A stretch of DNA of 54,747 nucleotides from JAIVGV01 sp035295985. Lineage in GTDB: Bacteria; Acidobacteriota; Blastocatellia; Pyrinomonadales; Pyrinomonadaceae. The translations under genes and the position numbers were made by a program. Within the stretch, counting starts at the first letter, position 1, and every line of letters starts with the position of its first letter. The DNA lies in NCBI GenBank assembly GCA_035295985.1, contig DATHBT010000207.1:1-54747 (forward strand), written 5' to 3'. This document shows, piece by piece, positions 25,907-34,498 of this stretch. Below the pieces are notes generated by a model that was not told the DNA's origin, made no database searches, and was given only the letters and a program-made list of their open reading frames with translations.

Positions 25907-26653
25907 ATGAGCAATTCACCCCTCATCCGCCTTCAGGACGTGAAGAAGGTCTTCTACACCGACGAGGTGGAGACGCACGCGCTCTCAGGCACGCACCTCG
26001 ACATCCAGCGCGGCGAGTACGTCTCGATCACCGGCCCTTCGGGCTGCGGCAAATCGACGCTGCTCTCCATACTCGGCCTGCTCGATTCGCCGACCGAGGG
26101 CAAGTACTGGCTGAACGGCAATCAGGTGGCAGAGCTTTCGCTCTCCGAGCGGGCGAAGATTCGCAACCGCGAGGTCGGCTTCATCTTCCAGAGCTTCAAC
26201 CTGATCGGCGATTTGACCGTGTACGAGAACGTCGAGCTGCCGCTCACGTACCGCGGCATGTCGTCGGGCGAGCGCAAGGAGCGCGTGACCGAAGCACTTG
26301 AGCGGGTCGGCATGGCGCACCGCGCGAAGCACCTGCCCTCGCAGCTTTCGGGCGGCCAGCAGCAGCGCGTCGCCGTGGCCCGCGCCGTCGCCGGCCAGCC
26401 GTCGATCCTGCTGGCCGACGAGCCGACGGGCAACCTCGACTCGAAGAACGGCGAGGCCGTCATGGAGCTTTTGCGCGAGCTGCACCAGCAGGGCGCGACC
26501 ATCTGCATGGTGACGCACGACCCGCGCTACGCCTCCTACGCCGACCGCGCCATACACCTCTTCGACGGCCGCGTCGTCAAGGAGGAGGCGGTCAGCTTCC
26601 GCGACGAGGACGACGAGTCGGGGACGGCCGCGCGCTCGGCGCAGGTGATCTAA
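25907..26653 (+). CDS. ABC transporter ATPase, MacB/LolD-like, second of two
   Basis: 248 residues, all motifs canonical: Walker A GPSGCGKST, Q-loop FIFQSFNLI, signature LSGGQQQRVAVARA, Walker B ILLADEPTGNLDS, and the H-loop VTHDP. The C-terminus adds an acidic tail (DEDDESG) of about 20 residues. ATG 25907 is preceded by AGGAG. The first permease gene starts 21 bases after its stop with its own AGGAGG site, so both are surely on one mRNA, and this is the best candidate energiser of the permeases that follow. Confidence 0.93.
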   Translation: MSNSPLIRLQDVKKVFYTDEVETHALSGTHLDIQRGEYVSITGPSGCGKSTLLSILGLLDSPTEGKYWLNGNQVAELSLSERAKIRNREVGFIFQSFNLIGDLTVYENVELPLTYRGMSSGERKERVTEALERVGMAHRAKHLPSQLSGGQQQRVAVARAVAGQPSILLADEPTGNLDSKNGEAVMELLRELHQQGATICMVTHDPRYASYADRAIHLFDGRVVKEEAVSFRDEDDESGTAARSAQVI

Positions 26654-26674
26654 CCCCGCGCAGGAGGTCAGACC

Positions 26675-29104
26675 GTGTCAACCCTGCTGAAAGACGTTCG
26701 TTACGCGCTGCGGATGCTGTGGAAGCAGCCGGGCTTCACGGCCGTGGCCGTGCTGGCAATCGCCCTCGGCATCGGCGCGAACACGACCATCTTCAGCACC
26801 GTTGACGTGCTGCTCCTGCGCCCCTTCGCGTTCCACGAGCCGGAGCGCGTCCTTTTGGTGTGGGAGCGCAACCCGCAGAGCGGCTTCAGCCGCGGCTCGG
26901 TCGCCCCCGCCAACTTCCTCGACCTGCGCGCACAGGTCTCCACACTCGAAGACCTCTCCGCCTACCGCGACTCGTCCTTCAACATGAGCGAGGGCGACGC
27001 GCCGGAGCGCGTCGAAGGCTCGACCGTCTCGGCCTCGCTCTTCCGCGCCGTCGAGGGGCGCGCGGCACTGGGCCGCCTCTTCACCGAGGAGGAGGAGCAG
27101 CCGGGCCGCGACGCGGTGGTCGTCATCAGCCACGGACTGTGGCAGCGGCGCTTCGGCGGCGACCCGCAGATCGTCAACCGCCGGATCACGCTCGACGGCG
27201 AGCCGCACACAGTCGTCGGCGTGATGCGCGAGCGGTTCAACTTCCCGCCCAACAGCGGCGACGTCTGGAAGCCGCTCTCGTTCGACGCCGAAGAGTCGCG
27301 CGACCGCGGCAACCACTTCCTGCGCGTGCTCGGCCGCCTCAAAGACGGCGCGACCGTCGAGCAGGCCGAGGCCGAACTCAGCACGATAGGCCGGCAGCTC
27401 GAACAGCAATACCCCGACACGAACGCGGGGCGCGATTTCCGCCCTGAGTCGATCATCGCGAACTACACGCGCGGGCCGCGCCCGTTCCTGCTCGTGCTCC
27501 TCGGCGCGGTCGGCTTCGTGCTGCTCCTGGCGTGCGCGAACGTGGCGAACCTGCTGCTCGTGCGCGGCGCGGCGCGGCAGAAGGAGATCGCGATCCGCAT
27601 GGCGCTGGGCGCGGGCCGCTTCCGGCTCGTGCGCCAACTGCTGACCGAGTCGGTGGTGCTCGCCGTGCTGGGCGGCGCGCTCGGAAGCCTGCTCGCCGTC
27701 TGGGGCATTGCGCTCACGTCGCGGGGCATCCCGCAGAGCCTGGCGAAGTACCTGCCCGGCTGGGAGAACATGGGCGTCAACCCGCGCGCGCTCCTCTTCA
27801 CCCTCGGCGTCTCGGTACTGACCGGCCTCGTCTTCGGCCTCGCGCCCGCTTTGCAGGCCACGCGGCTCAACTTCAACGAGTCGCTCAAAGAGGGCGGGCG
27901 CACTTCGGGCGGGCACGCGCGCAACCGCCTGCGGAGCATGCTCGTCGTCGCCGAGATCACGCTCTCGCTCGTCCTCCTGGTCGGCGCGGGGCTGATGATC
28001 CGCAGCTTCGTTGAGCTGGCGCGCGTCGAGCCGGGCTTCGACCCGACGAACGTGGTCGCGATGGACTTGTCGCTCGCGGAAGACAGGTACAAAGAGCCGC
28101 GGACGCGCGCCGAGTTCTACAGGCAACTGCTTGGCCGGCTCGAAGCCCTGCCCGGCGTGCAGAAGGCCGGCGCGGCGGGCCTACTCCCCCTGAGCCGTTA
28201 CAACAACAGCTCCTCCTTCACCGTCGAGGGACGGCCGCCGCTGCCGAAGGGGCAGCAGACCCACGCTGAGTGGCGCTCGACCAGCCCGTCCTACCTGGAG
28301 GCGATGAACATCCCTCTGCGGCGGGGCCGTTACCTGACCGAGCGCGACAACAGCGAGGACGCGCCGCGCGTCGTGCTCATCAACGAGGCGATGGCCCGGA
28401 AATTCTTCGCGGGCGAAGACCCGCTGGGCCGCCGGCTCGATTTCGGCGACGCCGCGAAGAAAGGCCACTGGGAGATCGTCGGCGTGGTCGGCGACGTGCG
28501 GCACGAGGCGCTGGAAGAAGCGCCGCAGCCCGAAGTTTACGTGGCGCACGCCAAGTCGCCCTGGCGCTCGATGTCGGTCGTGCTCCGCACGGCCAATGAT
28601 CCGACGCAGGTCGTCGCGGCGGCGCAGGCGGAGCTTCGCGCGCTCGATCCGGCGCAGCCGCTCTTCAACGTGCGGACGCTTGATCGGGTCGTGCGCGAGG
28701 CCGTCGCGCCGAAGAAGGTGGCGACGGGGATGATGGCCGTCTTCGCGCTGATCGCGCTCGCGCTCGCGGCCATCGGCCTCTACGCCGTGATGTCTTATTC
28801 GGTCACGCAGCGCACGCACGAGATCGGCGTCCGCATGGCGCTGGGCGCCGAGCCGCGCGACATCCTGCGCCTGGTCGTCAGGCAGGGGATGATTTTGACG
28901 TCTGTCGGCCTCGCCATCGGCCTCGTCGCGTCGCTCGTGCTGACGCAGGGCATGTCGAAGGTGCTCTACGGCGTCTCGGCCACCGACCCCGTCACGTTCG
29001 GCGGCATCAGCCTGCTGCTGGCGGCGGTCGCCTTCGCGGCCAACTACTTCCCGGCGCGGCGTGCCACCAGAGTCGATCCTATGGACGCGCTTCGTTACGA
29101 ATAG
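26675..29104 (+). CDS. ADOP-type duplicated ABC permease 1
   Basis: 809 residues in two MacB-like halves. Helix 1 (about 21-45) is followed by a periplasmic domain (46-265), helices 2-4 (271-297, 322-345, 372-394), helix 5 (421-445), a second periplasmic domain (446-680) and helices 6-8 (682-708, 736-758, 775-795). The coupling segments are LACANVANLLL and QRTHEIGVRMALGAEPRD. This architecture, with each half like an FtsX/MacB permease, defines the ADOP family. It starts at GTG 26675 after AGGAGG. It is the only permease directly behind an ATPase gene. Its C-terminus, RRATRVDPMDALRYE, departs slightly from the others. Substrate unknown. Confidence 0.92.
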   Translation: MSTLLKDVRYALRMLWKQPGFTAVAVLAIALGIGANTTIFSTVDVLLLRPFAFHEPERVLLVWERNPQSGFSRGSVAPANFLDLRAQVSTLEDLSAYRDSSFNMSEGDAPERVEGSTVSASLFRAVEGRAALGRLFTEEEEQPGRDAVVVISHGLWQRRFGGDPQIVNRRITLDGEPHTVVGVMRERFNFPPNSGDVWKPLSFDAEESRDRGNHFLRVLGRLKDGATVEQAEAELSTIGRQLEQQYPDTNAGRDFRPESIIANYTRGPRPFLLVLLGAVGFVLLLACANVANLLLVRGAARQKEIAIRMALGAGRFRLVRQLLTESVVLAVLGGALGSLLAVWGIALTSRGIPQSLAKYLPGWENMGVNPRALLFTLGVSVLTGLVFGLAPALQATRLNFNESLKEGGRTSGGHARNRLRSMLVVAEITLSLVLLVGAGLMIRSFVELARVEPGFDPTNVVAMDLSLAEDRYKEPRTRAEFYRQLLGRLEALPGVQKAGAAGLLPLSRYNNSSSFTVEGRPPLPKGQQTHAEWRSTSPSYLEAMNIPLRRGRYLTERDNSEDAPRVVLINEAMARKFFAGEDPLGRRLDFGDAAKKGHWEIVGVVGDVRHEALEEAPQPEVYVAHAKSPWRSMSVVLRTANDPTQVVAAAQAELRALDPAQPLFNVRTLDRVVREAVAPKKVATGMMAVFALIALALAAIGLYAVMSYSVTQRTHEIGVRMALGAEPRDILRLVVRQGMILTSVGLAIGLVASLVLTQGMSKVLYGVSATDPVTFGGISLLLAAVAFAANYFPARRATRVDPMDALRYE

Positions 29105-29123
29105 AGATCGTCAAACAGAGACC

Positions 29124-29263
29124 GTCAGTCGTCCGTTGCCCGTTGTCCGTTGTTTGTGATCCGGCGGCTTTTGCCCACCCCGCCGGTGGCTTCGCGTACC
29201 GGGAAGCGGAAAACAACTGACTACGGACAACTGACTACGGACTACTGAACGCGGACTACCGAC
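29124..29263. repeat. Family B heptamer inverted repeat, copy 1
   Basis: Left arm 29124-29157 (units like GTCCGTT) and right arm about 29212-29263 (units like ACAACTG and ACTACGG alternating) around a core that holds a second hairpin (CCGGCGG at 29161-29167, CCGCCGG at 29180-29186). It fills most of the 182-base gap between permeases 1 and 2. Confidence 0.88.
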
Positions 29264-29286
29264 CAGCAGCCGAAAGGGCAACGGCG

Positions 29287-31719
29287 ATGGGAAATCTCAT
29301 TCAGGATGTGAAGTACGGCGCGCGCGTGCTCTCGAAGAGTCCGGGGTTCGCGCTCGTCTCGGTGCTGACGCTGGCGTTGGGGATCGGGGCGAACACGGCC
29401 ATTTTCTCGGTCGTGAGCGCGGTGCTCGTGCGGCCCCTCGGCTACCCGGAGGCCGAGCGGCTGGTGAAGGTGTGGGAGGACGAGTCGGCCAACGCCCTCT
29501 CCTCGCGCGGCACGGTCGCGCCGGCCAACTACCTCGACTGGAAGTCGCAGAACCAGAGCTTCGACGGGATGGCGGCCTCCGAGTACCGCGCCTTCAACCT
29601 GACGGGCGACGGCGAGCCGGAGCGCGTCGTCAGTAACGGCGTCGAGGCCGACTACTTCTCGCTCATAGGCGTCCGGCCCGCCCTGGGGCGCGACTTCCTC
29701 GCGGAAGAGGACGCGCCCGGCGGGGCCAGGTCGGTCGTCCTCAGCCACGGCCTCTGGCAGAGCCGCCACGGCGCAGACCCCGGCGTTTTAGACAAAAGCA
29801 TCCTGCTCAACGGCGAGTCCTACCGCGTCGTCGGCGTGATGCCCGCCGGCTTCGAGTTCGGCGGCGCGAGACTCTGGGTGCCGCTCGCGCTCACGACGGA
29901 ACAACTCGCCGACCGCAACTGGCACAACCTCGAAGTGGTCGCGCGCCTGAAGCCCGGCGTGACGGCCGAGCAGGCCGACGCAGACATCGACGCGATCACG
30001 GCGCGCATCGCGGCGGCCTACCCGGACGCCGCGCCGCAGATGCGCGCGGCCGTCGTGCCGCTGCGCGACGAACTCATCGGCGACGCTCGCCGCCCGCTCG
30101 CGATGCTGCTCGGCGCGGTCGGACTCGTCCTGTTGATCGCGTGCGCGAACACGGCGGGGATGCTCCTCGCGCGCGCGGCGGCGCGCAGGCGCGAGATCGC
30201 GGTGCGCTGCGCGCTCGGCGCGGGAAGGCTTCGGATCGTCCGGCAACTGCTGACCGAGAGCCTGCTGCTCGGCGCGGCGGGCGGCGTCCTGGGCCTGCTC
30301 TTCGCGCTCTGGTCTTTCGCCTTCCTGCGCCAGCTCGTCCCGGCCGGCATGCAGGCGGCGACGGAGCTTAACCTCGACGCGCCAGTCCTGCTCTTCACGC
30401 TCGGCGTCTCCGTCCTCGCCAGTCTCGGCTTCGGCCTCGCGCCCGCGCTCCAAGCCTCCCGCGCCGATCTCAACGACGCGCTCAAGAGCAACACCGCGCG
30501 CACGGGCTTCGGCGGCCAGCGCCGCCTGCGCGACGCCTTCGTCGTCTCACAGGTCGCGCTCTCGCTCGTGCTGCTCGTCGGCGCCGGCCTCCTCGTCAAG
30601 ACGCTCTCGAAGCTGCGCGGCCAGTACGACGAGCTGCGGCCCGAACGCGTGCTGACCGTCCGCACGCAGCTCGCGGGCGAAAAATACGAAGAGCACGCGC
30701 GCCGCACAGACTTTTACGAGCGCGTGCTCGCCCGCGTGCGCGGCCTGCCCGGCGTCGAGGCGGCCGGCTACGCGACGGCCGTGCCGCTCGCCTGGAAGGG
30801 CGGCGCGAACGGCCTCGTGCTCGAAGGCCGCCAGCCCACCCCCGGCTTCGGCTGGAACGCCATCCACCGCCAGGCCACGCCCGACTACTTCCGCGCCGTC
30901 GGCGTCCCCGTCAAAGAGGGTCGCGCCTTCAGCGAAAGCGACACGGAGACGAGTCTGCCCGTAGCCGTCATCAACGACGCTATGGCCCGCCTCTACTGGC
31001 CGGGCGAGAGCGCGTTGGGCAAGCGTTTCAAAGTCGCGCCTCCGGGCGGCAGGGACGACGGGCGGCCGTGGCTGACCATCGTCGGCGTCGTCGCGGACGT
31101 GCGGCAGATGGGGGCCGACGCGCCCGTCCGCGCCGAGATGTACATCCCGCAGCGACAGGCCGCGCGGCACGGCTTCTTCGCCCCGCGCGATCTGGTCGTG
31201 CGCGCGGCGGTCGAGCCGCTCGGCCTGGTCTCCTCCGTGCGCGAGGCGATCCGCGAGGCCGACCCGACGCAGCCCGTCTCGAACGTCCGCACGATGGACG
31301 AGCTGCTGGGCCGAGAGACCGCTCAGCGCCGCCTGGGCGCGACGCTCGTCCTCTCGTTCGCCGCGCTCGCGCTGCTGCTCTCCGCGCTCGGCATCTACGG
31401 CGTGCTCGCCTACTTCGTCACGCAGCACGTCCCCGAGATCGGCGTCCGCCTCGCGCTCGGCGCGCGCCCGGCCGACATCCTCGGTCTCGTCTTGAGGCGC
31501 GGGATGAGCCTGGCCTTGATCGGCCTCGCCGTCGGACTGCTGGCGGCATACGCGCTGACGCGGCTGATGCAGGGGCTGCTCTTCGGCGTCTCCGCGACCG
31601 ATCCGCTGACCTACGTCGCGGTGGCCGCGCTCATCGCGACGGTCGCGCTCGCCGCGTGCCTCGTGCCCGCGCGCCGCGCCATGAAGGTCGATCCGATGGA
31701 AGCACTCAGGTACGAATGA
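29287..31719 (+). CDS. ADOP-type duplicated ABC permease 2
   Basis: 810 residues. It starts MGNLIQDVKYGARVL, shared almost exactly with permease 4. The first half keeps LIACANTAGMLLARAAARRREIAV, with Thr-Ala-Gly in place of the usual Val-Ala-Asn. In the last transmembrane bundle the coupling loop reads VTQHVPEIGVRLALGARPAD instead of QRTHEIG, the most deviant of the set there. The end is RRAMKVDPMEALRYE. ATG 29287 has only a poor ribosome site (AAAGGG), so translation may be weaker than that of permease 1. The gap before it is occupied by a family B element. Confidence 0.9.
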   Translation: MGNLIQDVKYGARVLSKSPGFALVSVLTLALGIGANTAIFSVVSAVLVRPLGYPEAERLVKVWEDESANALSSRGTVAPANYLDWKSQNQSFDGMAASEYRAFNLTGDGEPERVVSNGVEADYFSLIGVRPALGRDFLAEEDAPGGARSVVLSHGLWQSRHGADPGVLDKSILLNGESYRVVGVMPAGFEFGGARLWVPLALTTEQLADRNWHNLEVVARLKPGVTAEQADADIDAITARIAAAYPDAAPQMRAAVVPLRDELIGDARRPLAMLLGAVGLVLLIACANTAGMLLARAAARRREIAVRCALGAGRLRIVRQLLTESLLLGAAGGVLGLLFALWSFAFLRQLVPAGMQAATELNLDAPVLLFTLGVSVLASLGFGLAPALQASRADLNDALKSNTARTGFGGQRRLRDAFVVSQVALSLVLLVGAGLLVKTLSKLRGQYDELRPERVLTVRTQLAGEKYEEHARRTDFYERVLARVRGLPGVEAAGYATAVPLAWKGGANGLVLEGRQPTPGFGWNAIHRQATPDYFRAVGVPVKEGRAFSESDTETSLPVAVINDAMARLYWPGESALGKRFKVAPPGGRDDGRPWLTIVGVVADVRQMGADAPVRAEMYIPQRQAARHGFFAPRDLVVRAAVEPLGLVSSVREAIREADPTQPVSNVRTMDELLGRETAQRRLGATLVLSFAALALLLSALGIYGVLAYFVTQHVPEIGVRLALGARPADILGLVLRRGMSLALIGLAVGLLAAYALTRLMQGLLFGVSATDPLTYVAVAALIATVALAACLVPARRAMKVDPMEALRYE

Positions 31720-31802
31720 GAGTCTGGAGCCGGAGGCGGATGACCCGATTTCGGTTTTTTGACTCCCGGCCCTCGACTCGCGACTCAGATTGAAGGTGGG
31801 CG
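31720..31802. repeat. Decayed inverted repeat with GACTCGC-type units
   Basis: Directly after the permease 2 stop lies GAGTCTGGAGCCGGAG, and before the next ribosome site GACTCCCGGCCCTCGACTC, read as degenerate 7-base units in opposite orientation around TTTCGGTTTTTT. It looks like a worn member of the same architectural class. Pairing is imperfect. Confidence 0.4.
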
Positions 31803-34370
31803 ATGAAGACACTGTGGCAGGACGTAAGGTACGGGGCGCGGGTGCTGCGCAAGAACCCGGGCATCACGCTGGTGGCGGTCGTCTCGCTGGCGCTCGGCAT
31901 CGGCGCGAACACGGCGCTCTTCAGCGTCGTCGACGCGATGCTGCTCAAGAAGCTCCAGGTCAGGGAGCCTGAGCGGCTGGTGCTCATGCGCTGGGTCGCC
32001 GGGGAGAAGTTCGAGCCCGGCAGCTACAACGGCAGCGGGAGCCGCGACGAGTCGGGCCGCATGGTCCGCACGTCGTTCCCCTACCAGACCTTCGAGCGGG
32101 TGCGCGAGCAGCGCGGCGCGCTCTCGGACGTGTTCGCCTTCGGCGGCGTGAGCCTGAACGTCAACGCCGACGGGCTGACCGACGTGGCCGCCGGGCAGGC
32201 CGTGACGGGCAACTACTACCAGGTGCTCGGCGTGCCCGCGCTCCACGGCCGCACGCTCAGCGAGGAGGACGACAAGCCGTCGGCCGCGCCGGCCGCCGTC
32301 ATCAGCCACCGCTACTGGCAGCTACGCTTCGGCGGCGACCCCGGAGTTGTCGGCCGGCAGATCAGACTGAACAACGTTGCCTTCACGGTCGTCGGCGTCA
32401 CGCCCGAGGGCTTCGACGGCACGTCGCAGGTCGGCACGTCGCAGGGCGTGACGATCCCGCTCGCGCATGAGCCGCAGGTGATGGGCGAGCGCTCCGGCTC
32501 GGCCGGCGCGGGCGTCTGGTGGCTGCGCCTGATGGGGCGGCTCAAGGAGGGTGCCACGCTTGAGCAGGCGCAGGCCAGCCTCGAAGCCCCGTTCCGCCGC
32601 TCGGTCGAGGAGCACCGCGAGCTGCGCCGGGCGAAGGCCCCGCCGAACCGGCCCGTCCCGGCGCTCGACCCGAACGACTTCCCACAGCTCTCCGCCGCCT
32701 CGGGCGCGCAGGGCGAGATGAACACGCGCGAGAACTACGAGCGCCCGCTGCACCTTCTGCTCGGCGTCGTCGGCTTGGTGCTTCTGATCGCGTGCGCGAA
32801 CGTGGCGAACCTGCTGCTGGCGCGGGCCGCCTCGCGGCAGAAGGAGATCGCCGTGCGGCTGGCGCTCGGCGCGAACCGGCGGCGGTTGATCCGGCAACTG
32901 CTGACCGAGAGCGTGCTGCTCTCGCTCGCCGGGGGCGCGGCCGGCGTCCTGCTCGCGGTCTGGATCAAGGACGGGCTGCTGGCGGTGAGCGAGTGGGGGC
33001 GCGCGATGACCTCGCTCGAACCGAGTCTCAACCTGCGCGTGCTCGGCTTCACGGCGGCCGTCTCGCTCGTCACCGGAGTGCTGTTCGGCTTCGCCCCGGC
33101 GTGGCGCGCGACGAAGGTTGATCTGACGCCTGCGCTCAAGGACGGCGCCAAGGGGTCGGGCGCGGCCTCGCGCTCGTGGCTGACGAAGGGGCTCGTCGTG
33201 GCGCAGGTCGCCATGTCGCTGCTCCTGCTGGTCGGCGCGGGGCTGATGCTGCGCACCGTCGTCAACCTCAAGCGCGTCGAGCCGGGCTTCAACACGACGA
33301 ACCTGCTGACCTTCCGCGTCGAGCCGGGACTGATCGGCTACAAGGACGAGCGGCTGGCCGACCTCTACCGGCAGGTCTCCGGGCGCGTCGAGTCGGTGCC
33401 CGGCGTCCGCTCGGTCACGTTCTCGCGCGTGCCGCTGCTCGCGCAGAACATCAGCGACCGCACGTTCTACCTGCCGGGCGCGCCGGCCGGAGCCGACGGG
33501 CGGCCCGCGTCTGCGGGCGAAGTTTACATCCACCAGGTGCGCGAGAACTTCTTCGAGGCGATGGAGATTCCGCTCCTCGTCGGGCGCTCTCTCTCGGCCC
33601 GCGACGACGAGCGCGCGCCGCGCGTGGCGGTCGTCAACGAGACCTTCGCGCGCCGCCACTTCGGCGGCGAGAACCCCGTGGGCCGCCGCCTCAGCTTCAA
33701 CCCGGACAAGCCGGGCGAGGTCGAGATCATAGGGCTCGTGAAGGACGCCAAGTACTCGAGCCAGCGCGACGAGATACCGCCGACGGCGTACCTGTCCTGG
33801 GCGCAGGAGTTGCGCAGCCTCAGCTCGGCGACCTTCGAGGTGCGCACGGCCGCCGACCCGGCGGCGGCCGTCCCGGCGATCCGCGAGGCGGTGCGCGAGG
33901 TCGAGGCCGACATGCCGCTCGCCGCCGTCAGGACGCAGGTCGAGGTGGCCGACCAGACGCTGGCGATGGAGCGGCTCTTCGCCAAGCTGCTCAGCTTCTT
34001 CGGCCTGCTCGCGCAGGCGCTCGCGGCCGTGGGCCTCTACGGCGTGCTCGCCTGGTCGGTCGCGCAGCGGACGCAGGAGATCGGCATCCGCATGGCGCTG
34101 GGCGCGCAGGCGGGCGACGTGATGCGGATGATTTTCCGGCAGGGCCTCGCGCTCGCGCTCGCCGGCGTGGCCCTCGGGCTGGGCACCGCCTACGCGCTGA
34201 CGAAGTACCTGGAGAGTTTGACGCGGATGCTCTACGGCGTGAAGGCCGCCGACCCGCTCACCTTCGGGCTGACGGCGGCGTTCCTGACGCTGGTCGCGGC
34301 CGTCGCCTGCTACGTCCCGGCGCGGCGCGCGACGAAGGTCGATCCGATGGTGGCACTCAGGTACGAGTAG
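31803..34370 (+). CDS. ADOP-type duplicated ABC permease 3, long variant
   Basis: 855 residues, the longest here. The extra length lies in the first periplasmic domain, where a Gly/Ser-rich stretch (PGSYNGSGSRDESGR, about residues 75-89) and a longer region before the second helix (EEHRELRRAKAPPNRPVPALDP) are inserted. Helix 1 leads into DAMLLKKLQVREPERLVLMRW, unlike the LLLRPLPF of most paralogs, so it belongs to a different subgroup. The coupling loop is VAQRTQEIGIRMALGAQAGD. ATG 31803 has GAAGGTGGG upstream. The distinct domain should change what this permease or its partners recognise; that is inference. Confidence 0.9.
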   Translation: MKTLWQDVRYGARVLRKNPGITLVAVVSLALGIGANTALFSVVDAMLLKKLQVREPERLVLMRWVAGEKFEPGSYNGSGSRDESGRMVRTSFPYQTFERVREQRGALSDVFAFGGVSLNVNADGLTDVAAGQAVTGNYYQVLGVPALHGRTLSEEDDKPSAAPAAVISHRYWQLRFGGDPGVVGRQIRLNNVAFTVVGVTPEGFDGTSQVGTSQGVTIPLAHEPQVMGERSGSAGAGVWWLRLMGRLKEGATLEQAQASLEAPFRRSVEEHRELRRAKAPPNRPVPALDPNDFPQLSAASGAQGEMNTRENYERPLHLLLGVVGLVLLIACANVANLLLARAASRQKEIAVRLALGANRRRLIRQLLTESVLLSLAGGAAGVLLAVWIKDGLLAVSEWGRAMTSLEPSLNLRVLGFTAAVSLVTGVLFGFAPAWRATKVDLTPALKDGAKGSGAASRSWLTKGLVVAQVAMSLLLLVGAGLMLRTVVNLKRVEPGFNTTNLLTFRVEPGLIGYKDERLADLYRQVSGRVESVPGVRSVTFSRVPLLAQNISDRTFYLPGAPAGADGRPASAGEVYIHQVRENFFEAMEIPLLVGRSLSARDDERAPRVAVVNETFARRHFGGENPVGRRLSFNPDKPGEVEIIGLVKDAKYSSQRDEIPPTAYLSWAQELRSLSSATFEVRTAADPAAAVPAIREAVREVEADMPLAAVRTQVEVADQTLAMERLFAKLLSFFGLLAQALAAVGLYGVLAWSVAQRTQEIGIRMALGAQAGDVMRMIFRQGLALALAGVALGLGTAYALTKYLESLTRMLYGVKAADPLTFGLTAAFLTLVAAVACYVPARRATKVDPMVALRYE

Positions 34371-34372
34371 GA

Positions 34373-34482
34373 GCTGTTAGCCGTTAGCTATTAGCTGTTA
34401 GCAAAACCAAAGATCTAAAGCGAAGGCGAAAGCTGAAGTTGTTTCCTTCCGGCTAACAGCTAACAGCTAATCGCTAACAGCT
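34373..34482. repeat. Family A heptamer inverted repeat, copy 3 (inverted orientation)
   Basis: Arms 34373-34402 and 34452-34482, beginning 2 bases after the permease 3 stop. The core (34403-34451) ends TTTCCTTCCGG, which is the reverse complement of the CCGGAAGGAAA that starts the cores of other copies, so this copy is flipped. The right arm is followed by TTTTT (34482-34486) and then at once by GAGGAGG, the ribosome site of permease 4. Confidence 0.92.
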
Positions 34483-34498
34483 TTTTGAGGAGGTTGAA

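Noticed and set aside
26678..28126. A 482-codon minus-strand frame under permease 1, and similar long frames under the other permeases
   Set aside because: Charged, Gly/Ala/Arg-rich composition and recurrence under every paralog show that they are by-products of the codon bias of the sense genes.
29105..29286. Separate promoter for permease 2
   Set aside because: No TTGACA/TATAAT pair with proper spacing was found in the repeat-filled gap; read-through from upstream is the simpler view.
34373..34482. Insertion sequence with transposase
   Set aside because: The element is about 110 bases with no coding capacity; at most it is non-autonomous.
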